From: Coriobacteriia bacterium
GTDB lineage: Bacteria > Actinomycetota > Coriobacteriia > WRKU01 > WQUG01
Length of the DNA: 13,911 nucleotides
Assembly: GCA_009785705.1 (NCBI GenBank)
Contig: WQVS01000028.1
Location: 1-13,911, forward strand
Direction of reading: 5' to 3'
The first letter of the stretch is position 1. Every line of letters begins with the position of its first letter. The notes under the pieces are model-generated. The model was not told where the DNA came from. It worked only from the letters and a program-made list of their open reading frames with translations, and searched no databases. The translations under genes were made by a program, and so were the position numbers. Of this stretch, positions 6,349 through 13,780 are shown piece after piece.

Positions 6349-8813
6349 TATAGCTCTCCTGACTTAATCTGTTGAACAACTTCATCAAAATTGGCACGCG
6401 GAAACGCTTCGAGCGCCCCTCCTCGCGTCGCATTAAGAATGCGCACGTTTCTCCTTTTCGCGTTTTTTGCAAGCGCATAGTAAGCCTCAAGCGAACGGTC
6501 TCTGCGCATCTCACCGACTTCCTCAAGGGAGCCCCAGGAACGATTATTTATGTGTGTTGCACGCTTCTCTTCTGCGCGCGTAACATGAGTATCAGTGTAG
6601 TCTTCTGAAAAGTGTCCGCCCTGAACAAAGGAATTGGTACAGTCGACCCCCAACAAAATAATATTCTTAAAGCCCATGTACATTGCCATCTCTATCATGA
6701 AAGACATAACGGTTGCCCTTGATGGATAGTAATAGGCAAGCATGTCCTCATGAACTTTATACTTAATGCTCGAAATTGCTCTTACCCAAATTATGTCTGC
6801 ACTTACTCGCCTCAGCTTTTTGTAAGCATTGTCGTTCATAAAGATAGGCACTTGAATCTTCGCCTGAATTTCGTCACCAAGCGTTTTGGAGTAAATCCAA
6901 TCAGTGCAGAAATAATGACTAGGACGCCATTCAGTTTCAGGGAAGGTTCGATAAATCAAATTGCAGGCAAAGCTGGGTAGTCCTGCTATCTTGTCAAGGT
7001 CACCATTGGACAGACTGGGTCCGTTCCCCACCAGAATAACCGTTTTCCCCTCAAAGCGATTTCTGTAAGACAACAGTGCCTTACTATTTTTCGAGAGAAG
7101 AGTATCCCTATTCTTTGACTTGGCTAAAATATAACTAATCTTCCAGCCTGCAATTCTCTTCCTTGTATTTCCAACAAATTTCTTTACATTATTTATGCCG
7201 CGCTTAAACACCCATAAGCGCAATTTGGAAGGCTTCGTTGGCACTGCGGCACTAACCAGCTTATAAAATTCCTCTAGATTGATGTCCTCAGGAACAATAA
7301 TCTGATTCTTGCGAAATTTAACTCCGCTGGGAGTAGACCCATCAACACAGATGAATCGTGCACGCGAAAGTGCCGATATATGACGCTTGCGACCCATTTT
7401 CGCAACAAGGGTTGAGCCCTTTCTCTCCAGAAAACGATAATTTTTTGTCGTGTCCCCATAAAAACCCCACACATAATTGAACTGACTAAAACGGTCATCT
7501 TCGTGCATTTGCTCATACAGTGCACGAAATGATCCTGAATAACTTCTCCCATTATCTGAAATAAGCAAAACCAAAGTATCATCTACATCATGCTTCATGC
7601 GGAAGGAAAACGAAAGCTTAGCTCTGTTCACAGTACGCATGAATCTTCTGAGAGGACTAACCTTCTTTTTCTTCTTTTTACTGCGAAAAGCAGGAATAAT
7701 CTGTCGATATAAATAAGAGATATTTTTCTTGCTCAACTTAATAGGATTGTTCGCAAGTTGCTGCACGTTAACAGAATTTACCAGTGATTTCAAATCTCCT
7801 GGCTCTACCTCGCTCAGAGGAAGAAGTTCCAGCTCATCTACAAGCCCCTCAAGCCATTCGATGCTCTGATTGTGATCATTGAGGCCAAGACATTCATCTA
7901 TTTCTGAAAAGATCTGTACCAGATAATCAATTCCCCTTGGATCAGTACAAAGCTCTAAGTGTCCGACCATAAAGCGCCAAACTTTAGGCAAGCAAAGTGC
8001 AACTGCATGACCATGAGCAATCCCATAAAGCGAGGTCAATTGATAGCTCATTGCGTGTGCTGCTGTAGCCTTAGAAATATTAATCGCCTGCCCAGCAGCA
8101 TAAGACCCCTCTAGCATAGCAAGTATAGTGGCATCTTCATCTACAGCAAGATAATTCTTGTAATTTTCTGCAATTAGCGCGATGGCTTTTTTAGCATAAA
8201 GCTTACTCTCATCTGTTGAATTTGTTGACCAAAATGACTCAATCGCCTGACAGAGAGCGCCCAAAAAGGCTGTCTTTTTGTGGTATAGGGGTAGTTCTTT
8301 CAGGAATTCCGGGACAAGTGCCACGTACTCTGGTAAAGCATCTGGCCAATCCACAGAGCACTTTTTCCCTCTATAGTAAACTATTGCGGAAGTTGTTGCT
8401 TCACTGCCTGTCCCTGCAGTTGTGGGGATGGATAAATGAGGCACAGGAAAAGCTTCATATTCAGACTTGAGATAGCTACCTTCAGTCCCGTCTGTCTCTG
8501 CAGTCGCAAATAAGCCTATGCACTTTGCTGTGTCTATGGCACTGCCCCCGCCAATTGAGATCATGAGGTCAGCATTTGCCCCTCTAAAAGCATCCACACC
8601 TGCAAGCACGTCCTCGTAGAGTGGATTTGCAGTAAACCCACTAAATACCTCTACTGGAAAGCCTTGGGCACGAAGTCCCTCAACTAGCGGATCGGCGAAA
8701 GACCCCCCTGATACTACAAAAATTTTATTAGCACTTTCATTGGGAAGCAATGAAGTTGCCGTATTGATTGCATCTGCTATCGAGGACAAGCGAAAAAGGC
8801 TTTGCTTACTCAT
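6348..8813 (-). CDS. Three-part fusion: phosphonoacetaldehyde reductase-like Fe-ADH + TagB-like N-lobe + DUF115/Maf-like transferase domain
   Basis: The 821-aa protein joins three modules. Residues 1-375 are an iron-type alcohol dehydrogenase of the hydroxyethylphosphonate dehydrogenase (PhpC-like) kind, with IGGGSAIDTAK (87-97), PTTAGTGSEAT (130-140) and AHGHAVAL (266-273). It should reduce phosphonoacetaldehyde to 2-hydroxyethylphosphonate. Six lysines (379-384) form a junction. Residues about 410-508 resemble the N-terminal lobe of CDP-glycerol transferases (DNGRSYSGSFRALYEQM; compare ESYRGLG…PRGLYEHM in the gene at 1995-3287) but stop before the WHG catalytic half. Residues about 575-800 are DUF115/MptE/Maf-like, with ILVGNGPSLS (593-602), CTDWIY (636-641) and GFKNIILLGVDC (714-725); Maf proteins use CMP-activated nonulosonic acids. 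In the dehydrogenase, Gly185 and Gln189 occupy two usual metal-ligand positions. ATG at 8813 has TAGGAG upstream and a 4-nt ATGA overlap with the previous gene. The transfer role is inference. Confidence 0.88.
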   Translation of the reverse strand: MSKQSLFRLSSIADAINTATSLLPNESANKIFVVSGGSFADPLVEGLRAQGFPVEVFSGFTANPLYEDVLAGVDAFRGANADLMISIGGGSAIDTAKCIGLFATAETDGTEGSYLKSEYEAFPVPHLSIPTTAGTGSEATTSAIVYYRGKKCSVDWPDALPEYVALVPEFLKELPLYHKKTAFLGALCQAIESFWSTNSTDESKLYAKKAIALIAENYKNYLAVDEDATILAMLEGSYAAGQAINISKATAAHAMSYQLTSLYGIAHGHAVALCLPKVWRFMVGHLELCTDPRGIDYLVQIFSEIDECLGLNDHNQSIEWLEGLVDELELLPLSEVEPGDLKSLVNSVNVQQLANNPIKLSKKNISYLYRQIIPAFRSKKKKKKVSPLRRFMRTVNRAKLSFSFRMKHDVDDTLVLLISDNGRSYSGSFRALYEQMHEDDRFSQFNYVWGFYGDTTKNYRFLERKGSTLVAKMGRKRHISALSRARFICVDGSTPSGVKFRKNQIIVPEDINLEEFYKLVSAAVPTKPSKLRLWVFKRGINNVKKFVGNTRKRIAGWKISYILAKSKNRDTLLSKNSKALLSYRNRFEGKTVILVGNGPSLSNGDLDKIAGLPSFACNLIYRTFPETEWRPSHYFCTDWIYSKTLGDEIQAKIQVPIFMNDNAYKKLRRVSADIIWVRAISSIKYKVHEDMLAYYYPSRATVMSFMIEMAMYMGFKNIILLGVDCTNSFVQGGHFSEDYTDTHVTRAEEKRATHINNRSWGSLEEVGEMRRDRSLEAYYALAKNAKRRNVRILNATRGGALEAFPRANFDEVVQQIKSGEL

Positions 8814-9553
8814 TCGTTGGCTCCTAAATCATATTTCCGCACAGCCCTAGACACATTAGCGAGATCTTCCAGAGTATCAACTTCTGCCACATAGTCATCG
8901 CTGTAGCTCAATTCCTTAATCTGAACTCTATCGCTTATTTCATTAAGGGCATTCTCTGCATAGACCCCGGTAATATCACGGTCTATAAAAGAAACGATTT
9001 CATCCATCCAGGCCATCAAATCTTCGTGGCGAAGACGATAGAAGGGCTGAAATGCAAAGCAGTCCTCGTCAAAAATATCAATGCGTACCTCTTTTACTAG
9101 TCCATCCTTAATGCGTACTTTAAAGTCCTTGTCTGGCTGATCTGCGGATTTATCTACAGCAGCATAGGAAGAATCATTCTCCAGCTCAAGCATACGTTGC
9201 AAGAAGCGCTTATTAAAGACCAGATCACCGTGAAGCACGAGTGCATCCTCTTTTAAGTGCTCACGAGCCAAGAAAAACGAGTAGATATAATTTGTAGTTG
9301 CATAAACGGGATTCTCTACAAAAGTAACATTGAGGTCCTTGTAAGCAGGCTGATCGAAGATCCCCTCAATCTGTCCCTTAAAGGGACCTGTTGTTATGAT
9401 GAAGTCTTTTAATCCTACCTCTGACAAAAGTCGAATCTGTCTTTCAAAAATGGTTTCTCCATGTCCCTCAAGGGGTACCATTGCCTTATGAGTGGTCTCT
9501 GTTAGCTCACCCATACGTCTACCAATTCCTGAATTGAAAATAACTACTTGCAT
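8810..9553 (-). CDS. LicC/PntC-like CTP:phospho(no)-alcohol nucleotidyltransferase
   Basis: This 247-aa protein has an RmlA/LicC-type nucleotidyltransferase fold. It has the glycine-rich loop NSGIGRRMGELT (7-18) with the following KAMVPL lysine, NYIYSFFLA (88-96, a pattern shared with LicC-like choline-phosphate cytidylyltransferases), the LHGDLVF metal site (107-113), and EVDTLEDL near the C-terminus for the second metal ligand. Members of this group activate phosphocholine or 2-aminoethylphosphonate (PntC) with CTP. The setting, between phosphonopyruvate decarboxylase (10-nt overlap) and the phosphonoacetaldehyde reductase fusion (4-nt overlap), makes 2-hydroxyethylphosphonate the likely substrate, giving a CMP-linked donor for polymer decoration. 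A sugar-1-phosphate substrate is the alternative. The ATG at 9553 is preceded by GAGAGGGAAC. Confidence 0.88.
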   Translation of the reverse strand: MQVVIFNSGIGRRMGELTETTHKAMVPLEGHGETIFERQIRLLSEVGLKDFIITTGPFKGQIEGIFDQPAYKDLNVTFVENPVYATTNYIYSFFLAREHLKEDALVLHGDLVFNKRFLQRMLELENDSSYAAVDKSADQPDKDFKVRIKDGLVKEVRIDIFDEDCFAFQPFYRLRHEDLMAWMDEIVSFIDRDITGVYAENALNEISDRVQIKELSYSDDYVAEVDTLEDLANVSRAVRKYDLGANE

Positions 9554-10698
9554 GTTCCCTCTCTTACTCTCTCTTGTATTTTTTCCATAAGGGCAGTCTT
9601 ATTTTGCTGCGGCGATTGCGTTGGTCGCCCAAGATCTTTTCGTGATCCTTGACGGGTGTCAATTATTAAAGCACAGAGTGAGAGTTGATTGGACATTTTT
9701 ACCAATGCCTGCTCAATCTCTTCTGATGTTTTAGCAGTGAAGACTTCAGCAAAGCCTAGGCCTCTAAGTACTGCTTCGATGTCTATGCTTCGAGCAATAG
9801 TGGGTTGCCCCCCGACAGACTCGTGTGCTCCATTATTGTTGAGAATATATTTGAAATTCGATTCTGCAAGATCTGCGACCGTTGCCATGCTGCCCATGTG
9901 CATCAAAAAGGAACCATCGCCATCGATGCAGTAGACATTCTTGTCAGTACCTAGCGAAATTCCCAAAGCAATTGATGCTGTGTGTCCCATAGAACCCACT
10001 GTGAGAAAGTCATTAGCATGACCTTCACCGCGTGCTACACGCAGCTCAAAGATTTCTCTAGCTGTTTTTCCGGTAGTGGCAATAGTTAAGTCTTCTAGCC
10101 TTATTGAGTCCAGTATTACCTTAAGAGCGCTTTCGCGCGTTAGGGGAAAATCTTCTTCTTTTGCTTCAAAGGGATAAGGAGCAAAGCTTCCTTTCCTTAC
10201 AACTAGCGCAACAGGACTGCTGTTCTCCCTGCAGTGCTTTGCAGCCCAGTCAAGTTGTGCTTCAAAATCTTCATCAAGCACCCTGTAGGGAATCCCCATA
10301 GTGTCTAACAGGGGCAAGGTAACCTTGCCCTGCTTTACATGCTGGGGCTCATCCTTTGTTCCTGGCTCACCGCGCCAACCTAGGATGAGCAACATGGGGA
10401 TACTATAGACATCTTCATCTGCCAAAGACAATAGAGGATTAATCGCATTGCCCAGTCCAGAATTCTGGAAGTAAGCTACTCCATATGTTCCTGTAGACAA
10501 ATAGTAACCTGCAGCAAGCCCGATAGAATTTCCTTCATTGGCACTAATGACATGCTTGTTGGAATCTTCGCTTTTTGTAAGACAAGCACAAAAATCCTGT
10601 AACAAGGAATCAGGAACACCTGTAAAGAAGCCGAAATTCCGCAGCTTCAGCTCTTGACAAAATTGTGCCGCGCATATCGCTTTGGTCACCCTAGTCAC
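9544..10698 (-). CDS. ppd: Phosphonopyruvate decarboxylase
   Basis: This TPP-dependent enzyme decarboxylates phosphonopyruvate to phosphonoacetaldehyde, which pulls the unfavourable PEP mutase equilibrium forward. The single polypeptide (384 aa) has both halves. The pyrimidine-binding half has FFTGVPDSLL (24-33), ANEGNSIG with Glu55, and GWRGEPGTKDEPQH (107-120), a stretch typical of this family. The TPP/Mg half has CIDGDGSFLMHMGS (257-270) with Asp261, and NNNGAHESVGGQPT (287-300). The annotated start is GTG at 10698, overlapping the PEP mutase gene by 8 nt. A second GTG at 10689 has a better ribosome site (AGGTG, 6-nt spacing) and would begin just after the upstream stop, so the protein may be three residues shorter. 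It follows pepM directly, the canonical order. Sulfopyruvate decarboxylase is an alternative that context rules out. Confidence 0.95.
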   Translation of the reverse strand: MTRVTKAICAAQFCQELKLRNFGFFTGVPDSLLQDFCACLTKSEDSNKHVISANEGNSIGLAAGYYLSTGTYGVAYFQNSGLGNAINPLLSLADEDVYSIPMLLILGWRGEPGTKDEPQHVKQGKVTLPLLDTMGIPYRVLDEDFEAQLDWAAKHCRENSSPVALVVRKGSFAPYPFEAKEEDFPLTRESALKVILDSIRLEDLTIATTGKTAREIFELRVARGEGHANDFLTVGSMGHTASIALGISLGTDKNVYCIDGDGSFLMHMGSMATVADLAESNFKYILNNNGAHESVGGQPTIARSIDIEAVLRGLGFAEVFTAKTSEEIEQALVKMSNQLSLCALIIDTRQGSRKDLGRPTQSPQQNKTALMEKIQERVREGTCK

Positions 10699-12016
10699 CT
10701 GCTGGAATGAAGGTCAAAACTTCTTTAATCGGCATGGCCATCTCATCTACTTCGAGGCTACGGCCACATTCAAGAATTTTCTTTGCAGCTGTCTGCATAG
10801 CAGGATAAGCTGTGCGCAGCAAATGATTTGCGTAGATTACAATATTTGCTCCAAGGTCTGCAAGTTCATCCTCTGTCATGTGATTATAAGAAGTGGGAAC
10901 AACAATCACAGGAACAGTGGGATACTTTGCATTGAAGCGATTCATGAATTCCTTAATCTCTTCCCCATCCTTGTGTTTGCTGTGAATCATGATTCCATCA
11001 GCACCCGCATCGATATAAACCTCCGCACGCATTAGAGCATCATCTACACCTTGCCCTGCAATGAGACTCTCAAGACGAGCGAAAATCATAAAGTCCCGGG
11101 TAACTTGAGCTTGCTTGCCTGACCTGATTTTATGGGCAAACTCTTGCGGATCTTCTAGTGTCTGCTCAACATCTGTGCCAAAGAGGGAATTCTGCTTTAG
11201 TCCTCGCTTATCTTCAACAATGATTGCTGAGACTCCTAGGCGCTCTAGGGTGCGCACATTAAACACAAAGTGTTCAACCTTGCCCCCCGTATCGCCATCA
11301 AGAATGATGGGCTTTGAGGTCACTTCCATGATTTCGTTTATAGTATTGATGCGACTAGTTAGGTCAACCAGTTCAATGTCTGGCTTACCTTTCCAGGAAG
11401 AGTCGCACAAGCTACTAATCCACATTGCGTCGAATTCTTTGACTTGCTGACCACCAGCATCCTCGATGCTAGTCTCTTCAACCAAAATACCCGTTAGTCC
11501 ATTTGAGGCTTCCATTACTCTGATGGATTTCTTCAATTTGAGCAATTCGCGCAAAGCTGCACGTCTTTTATCAGGCGTGCTCGTTGTCATGCGAAGCTTT
11601 TTCTCTAAATTTGTACACGAAATACCAGAAGTATAGGGAATCTCTATAAGCGTTCCGCCCCATTGATCTAGCGTTTCGATAACTTTCTCGCGCACTTCGC
11701 TTTGGATTCCACTACGCCAGTCATCGCCATGAACAACATAATTGGGGCGGAGTTCTTCAAGGTTTTGCGTGTAGTCTAGGGTGTTTTGGCGCACTACCTT
11801 AACTACACCCTTAAGGTTAGTAAAGATCTTTTCGCGCTCATCATAGCTTAAAAGCGGCATACGTTTATAGCTGGCAATAGCCTCGTCAGAAAGTAGTCCA
11901 ATAACGATATCACCATACTGGCGTCCCGCTTCAACGACATTCATATGTCCCGCGTGAATGACATCCGCCGACATTGCAATATAGACTGTGGGTCGCTGTT
12001 CGTCTGTGCTGTTCAT
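10691..12016 (-). CDS. pepM: Phosphoenolpyruvate mutase fused to an N-terminal TagD-like cytidylyltransferase domain
   Basis: The C-terminal part (about 160-435) is PEP mutase, the enzyme that forms the C-P bond by isomerising PEP to phosphonopyruvate. Key residues are Asp205 (CDSSWKG), LDGDTGG with Asp240 and Asp242 for Mg, and the gating signature EDKRGLKQNS (268-277), which has the mutase EDK-x3-K-x-NS form rather than the isocitrate lyase/methylisocitrate lyase sequence. The N-terminal part (10-142) is an HxGH nucleotidyltransferase: HAGH (21-24), VHGDDW (95-100) and YTSGISCT (128-135), closely matching glycerol-3-phosphate cytidylyltransferase TagD. Such mutase fusions are known in phosphonate clusters. 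The domain might activate the phosphonate, or make CDP-glycerol for the TagB-like enzyme. ATG at 12016 follows AGGAATCTGAAT, 23 nt after the ABC ATPase gene. It leads the phosphonate part of the operon. Confidence 0.96.
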   Translation of the reverse strand: MNSTDEQRPTVYIAMSADVIHAGHMNVVEAGRQYGDIVIGLLSDEAIASYKRMPLLSYDEREKIFTNLKGVVKVVRQNTLDYTQNLEELRPNYVVHGDDWRSGIQSEVREKVIETLDQWGGTLIEIPYTSGISCTNLEKKLRMTTSTPDKRRAALRELLKLKKSIRVMEASNGLTGILVEETSIEDAGGQQVKEFDAMWISSLCDSSWKGKPDIELVDLTSRINTINEIMEVTSKPIILDGDTGGKVEHFVFNVRTLERLGVSAIIVEDKRGLKQNSLFGTDVEQTLEDPQEFAHKIRSGKQAQVTRDFMIFARLESLIAGQGVDDALMRAEVYIDAGADGIMIHSKHKDGEEIKEFMNRFNAKYPTVPVIVVPTSYNHMTEDELADLGANIVIYANHLLRTAYPAMQTAAKKILECGRSLEVDEMAMPIKEVLTFIPAGD

Positions 12017-12039
12017 ATTCAGATTCCTACTCTTAGTCT

Positions 12040-12786
12040 TTACTTTTTGCTTTTCGAATATTTTGCGATGGCTTTTGTGACGTCTCCGTCGTAAACGAGC
12101 TTGCCCTTTTTAATATACAAGACGCGATCACACAAATCTTTCACACTGCCCATTGAGTGGCTAACAAACAGCACCGTTATACCTTTTTCTGCTACCAGCT
12201 CCTTAATCTTTACGCTACACTTCTTGCGAAAATCTGCATCTCCCACACTCAGAGCCTCATCAACTACTAAAATTTCTGGATTAGAATTGATGTTAATAGC
12301 AAAGCCCAAGCGCATTCTCATACCACTAGAATAAGTCCGCAATGGCTGATCAATGTATTCATCCAGCTCAGCAAAATCAACAATCTTGTCCTCCATTCGC
12401 TGCACTTCTTCTTTTGAGTAGCCTAGTATATAGCCTTTTAAATAAATGTTCTCTCTACCCGTCATTTCTGCAGAAAATCCAGCGGTTAATTCTAGTAGAG
12501 CCGCAACATTGCCATTGACAACTGCATCTCCGTCCGTCGGAAAGGTTACACCTGTGACTATCTTCAGCAGAGTTGATTTTCCCGCTCCGTTTTTACCAAT
12601 GACCCCAACAGATTCGCCACGACGAACCTCAAAAGAAACATCATCAAGTGCTTTGCGCTTTTTGAGGCCTGATCTCTTGTAAAAAAGCGAAATGAACCGC
12701 TCTCTGTCAGAGGCATACAGAATGTACTCTTTTGAAACATTCTGGAAGCGAATTGCAAGGGGACTCTCTGTGTGTGCGTCTGCCAT
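12040..12786 (-). CDS. Polysaccharide/teichoic-acid ABC transporter ATP-binding protein (TagH/Wzt-like)
   Basis: This is the ATPase of an ABC-2 exporter that moves an undecaprenyl-linked polymer across the cytoplasmic membrane. It has Walker A GVIGKNGAGKST (61-72), signature TYSSGMRMRL (151-160), Walker B ILVVDEALS (172-180) with Glu177, and the switch His210 in VSHS. The YSSGM signature and the extended N-terminus (FQNVSKEYILY…LDDVSFEV) are typical of the O-antigen/teichoic-acid subfamily. At 248 aa it lacks the C-terminal carbohydrate-binding domain of Wzt proteins that recognise a capped chain end, and the long tail of Bacillus TagH. Export is therefore more likely of the KpsT or cap-independent kind. 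It overlaps the permease stop by one base (TAATG), so the pair is coupled. Confidence 0.94.
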   Translation of the reverse strand: MADAHTESPLAIRFQNVSKEYILYASDRERFISLFYKRSGLKKRKALDDVSFEVRRGESVGVIGKNGAGKSTLLKIVTGVTFPTDGDAVVNGNVAALLELTAGFSAEMTGRENIYLKGYILGYSKEEVQRMEDKIVDFAELDEYIDQPLRTYSSGMRMRLGFAININSNPEILVVDEALSVGDADFRKKCSVKIKELVAEKGITVLFVSHSMGSVKDLCDRVLYIKKGKLVYDGDVTKAIAKYSKSKK

Positions 12787-13583
12787 TACAGTACGTCCGC
12801 CATATCTTTTCGCAAGCGCGTATAGTTATAAGCACCAAAGGCCACTACGAGTAAAAGCATTCCCAGAAAAACTCCTGTCTCAAGAGGATTCTCCCAAAAC
12901 CACTCATTGTAGAGAAAAGTCTTTCTGTATCCATTCACGATATAGGTAACGGGATTAAAGAGCATAAGCTTTCGCAGCCATTCAATCTCTAGGGTATAGC
13001 TATTCCACAGAATGCCTGATAGCCAGAAAACCGCTGTCATAAGCGAACTAATCAAGTTCTGTAAATCCTTACTAAAAACGGACCAGGTTGCCGTACTCCA
13101 ACTAAGAGCCAGGAAAAACAGGAACATTAAAGGTGCATAGAAAAAAATCTGCAGATTGTACACTGTCGGAGCATAGCCCGCTACTGCCAGATATATGATC
13201 ATAGATCCGAGCAATAACAAGTGCACCATAAAGTAAGAAAGGCCCGAAAAGGTGCATATGGTCGACACGGGGAAATTAATTTTCGTAACGTATTGCTTAT
13301 TGCTACGAATGCTTTTTGAGCCCTTGTTAATCATGTCACGGATAAAGAACCAGGGCACAAGCCCTGCCATTAAAAAGAGAAAGAAGGACACTCCATCGAT
13401 ATCGCTACGGACACGCAACCCGATGGTAAAGGCAAACCAAAACATGAGCAGCATTAAGACAGGGGTTAAAATCGCCCATGCAGAGCCCAGCAGTGAGCCC
13501 TTGAATCGCTTCTTTAATTCTAGTCTAGCAAGCTTCCAAATCTGTGGCCAGAAGCCTTTATGCTCTCTTATGATGGTGAGCAA
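12786..13583 (-). CDS. Polysaccharide/teichoic-acid ABC transporter permease (TagG/Wzm-like)
   Basis: This ABC-2-type membrane subunit works with the ATPase that follows it. About six hydrophobic segments follow a cytoplasmic amphipathic N-terminus reading LLTIIREHKGFWPQIWKLARLELKKRFKGS, the interface typical of this family, then AWAILTPVLMLLMFWFAF for TM1. I place the start at TTG 13583, preceded by GGAAGG at 8-nt spacing. The frame is open to an ATG at 13652, but the extra residues (MPYILKSCKCTGTSQLECGK) are unlike the family, that ATG lacks a spaced ribosome site, and a promoter candidate lies on top of it. If the longer start is right the protein is 288 aa rather than 265. It is the first gene of the polymer operon. 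Confidence 0.92.
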   Translation of the reverse strand: MLTIIREHKGFWPQIWKLARLELKKRFKGSLLGSAWAILTPVLMLLMFWFAFTIGLRVRSDIDGVSFFLFLMAGLVPWFFIRDMINKGSKSIRSNKQYVTKINFPVSTICTFSGLSYFMVHLLLLGSMIIYLAVAGYAPTVYNLQIFFYAPLMFLFFLALSWSTATWSVFSKDLQNLISSLMTAVFWLSGILWNSYTLEIEWLRKLMLFNPVTYIVNGYRKTFLYNEWFWENPLETGVFLGMLLLVVAFGAYNYTRLRKDMADVL

Positions 13584-13640
13584 GTATGATACCTTCCCGC
13601 ACTCTAATTGACTTGTGCCTGTACATTTGCAACTCTTAAG

Positions 13641-13668
13641 TATATAGGGCATCCCTACAAATATACAA
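13641..13668 (-). promoter_or_regulatory. Candidate promoter of the transport/phosphonate operon
   Basis: On the minus strand TTGTAT (13663-13668) and TATATA (13641-13646) are separated by 16 nt. Transcription would start near 13634, leaving a leader of about 50 nt before the TTG start of the permease. The -35 matches only in its TTG. Nothing better is visible in 13584-13780, which has no gene. A direct repeat gtaacctt (13672-13679 and 13745-13752) lies upstream and could be a regulator site. Confidence 0.35.
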
Positions 13669-13780
13669 ATTGTAACCTTTAGTTACTCAAATTACGCCTG
13701 CGAGGCCAATTGTTCACACAAGCCATAATAACCTAAGGTCATCCGTAACCTTGTACACCAGCCACTATCTGCAAGGAGGC

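Noticed and set aside
7274..7582. 102-codon minus-strand frame inside the 821-aa fusion
   Set aside because: Different frame from the recognised domain; Cys/Met/Phe-rich translation without family features.
10682..11035. 117-codon plus-strand frame opposite pepM
   Set aside because: Antisense shadow of the PEP mutase domain whose catalytic motifs are intact.
10691..12016. Reading the PEP mutase domain as isocitrate/2-methylisocitrate lyase
   Set aside because: The EDKRGLKQNS signature and the adjacent phosphonopyruvate decarboxylase identify the mutase; lyases have a KKCGH-type motif at that place.
13252..13611. 119-codon plus-strand frame opposite the permease
   Set aside because: Antisense shadow of a hydrophobic membrane protein gene; no ribosome site or family resemblance.
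13737..13760. AAGGT…ACCTT hairpin as terminator of the right-hand surface protein gene
   Set aside because: Stem of only 5 bp and no T-run after it.
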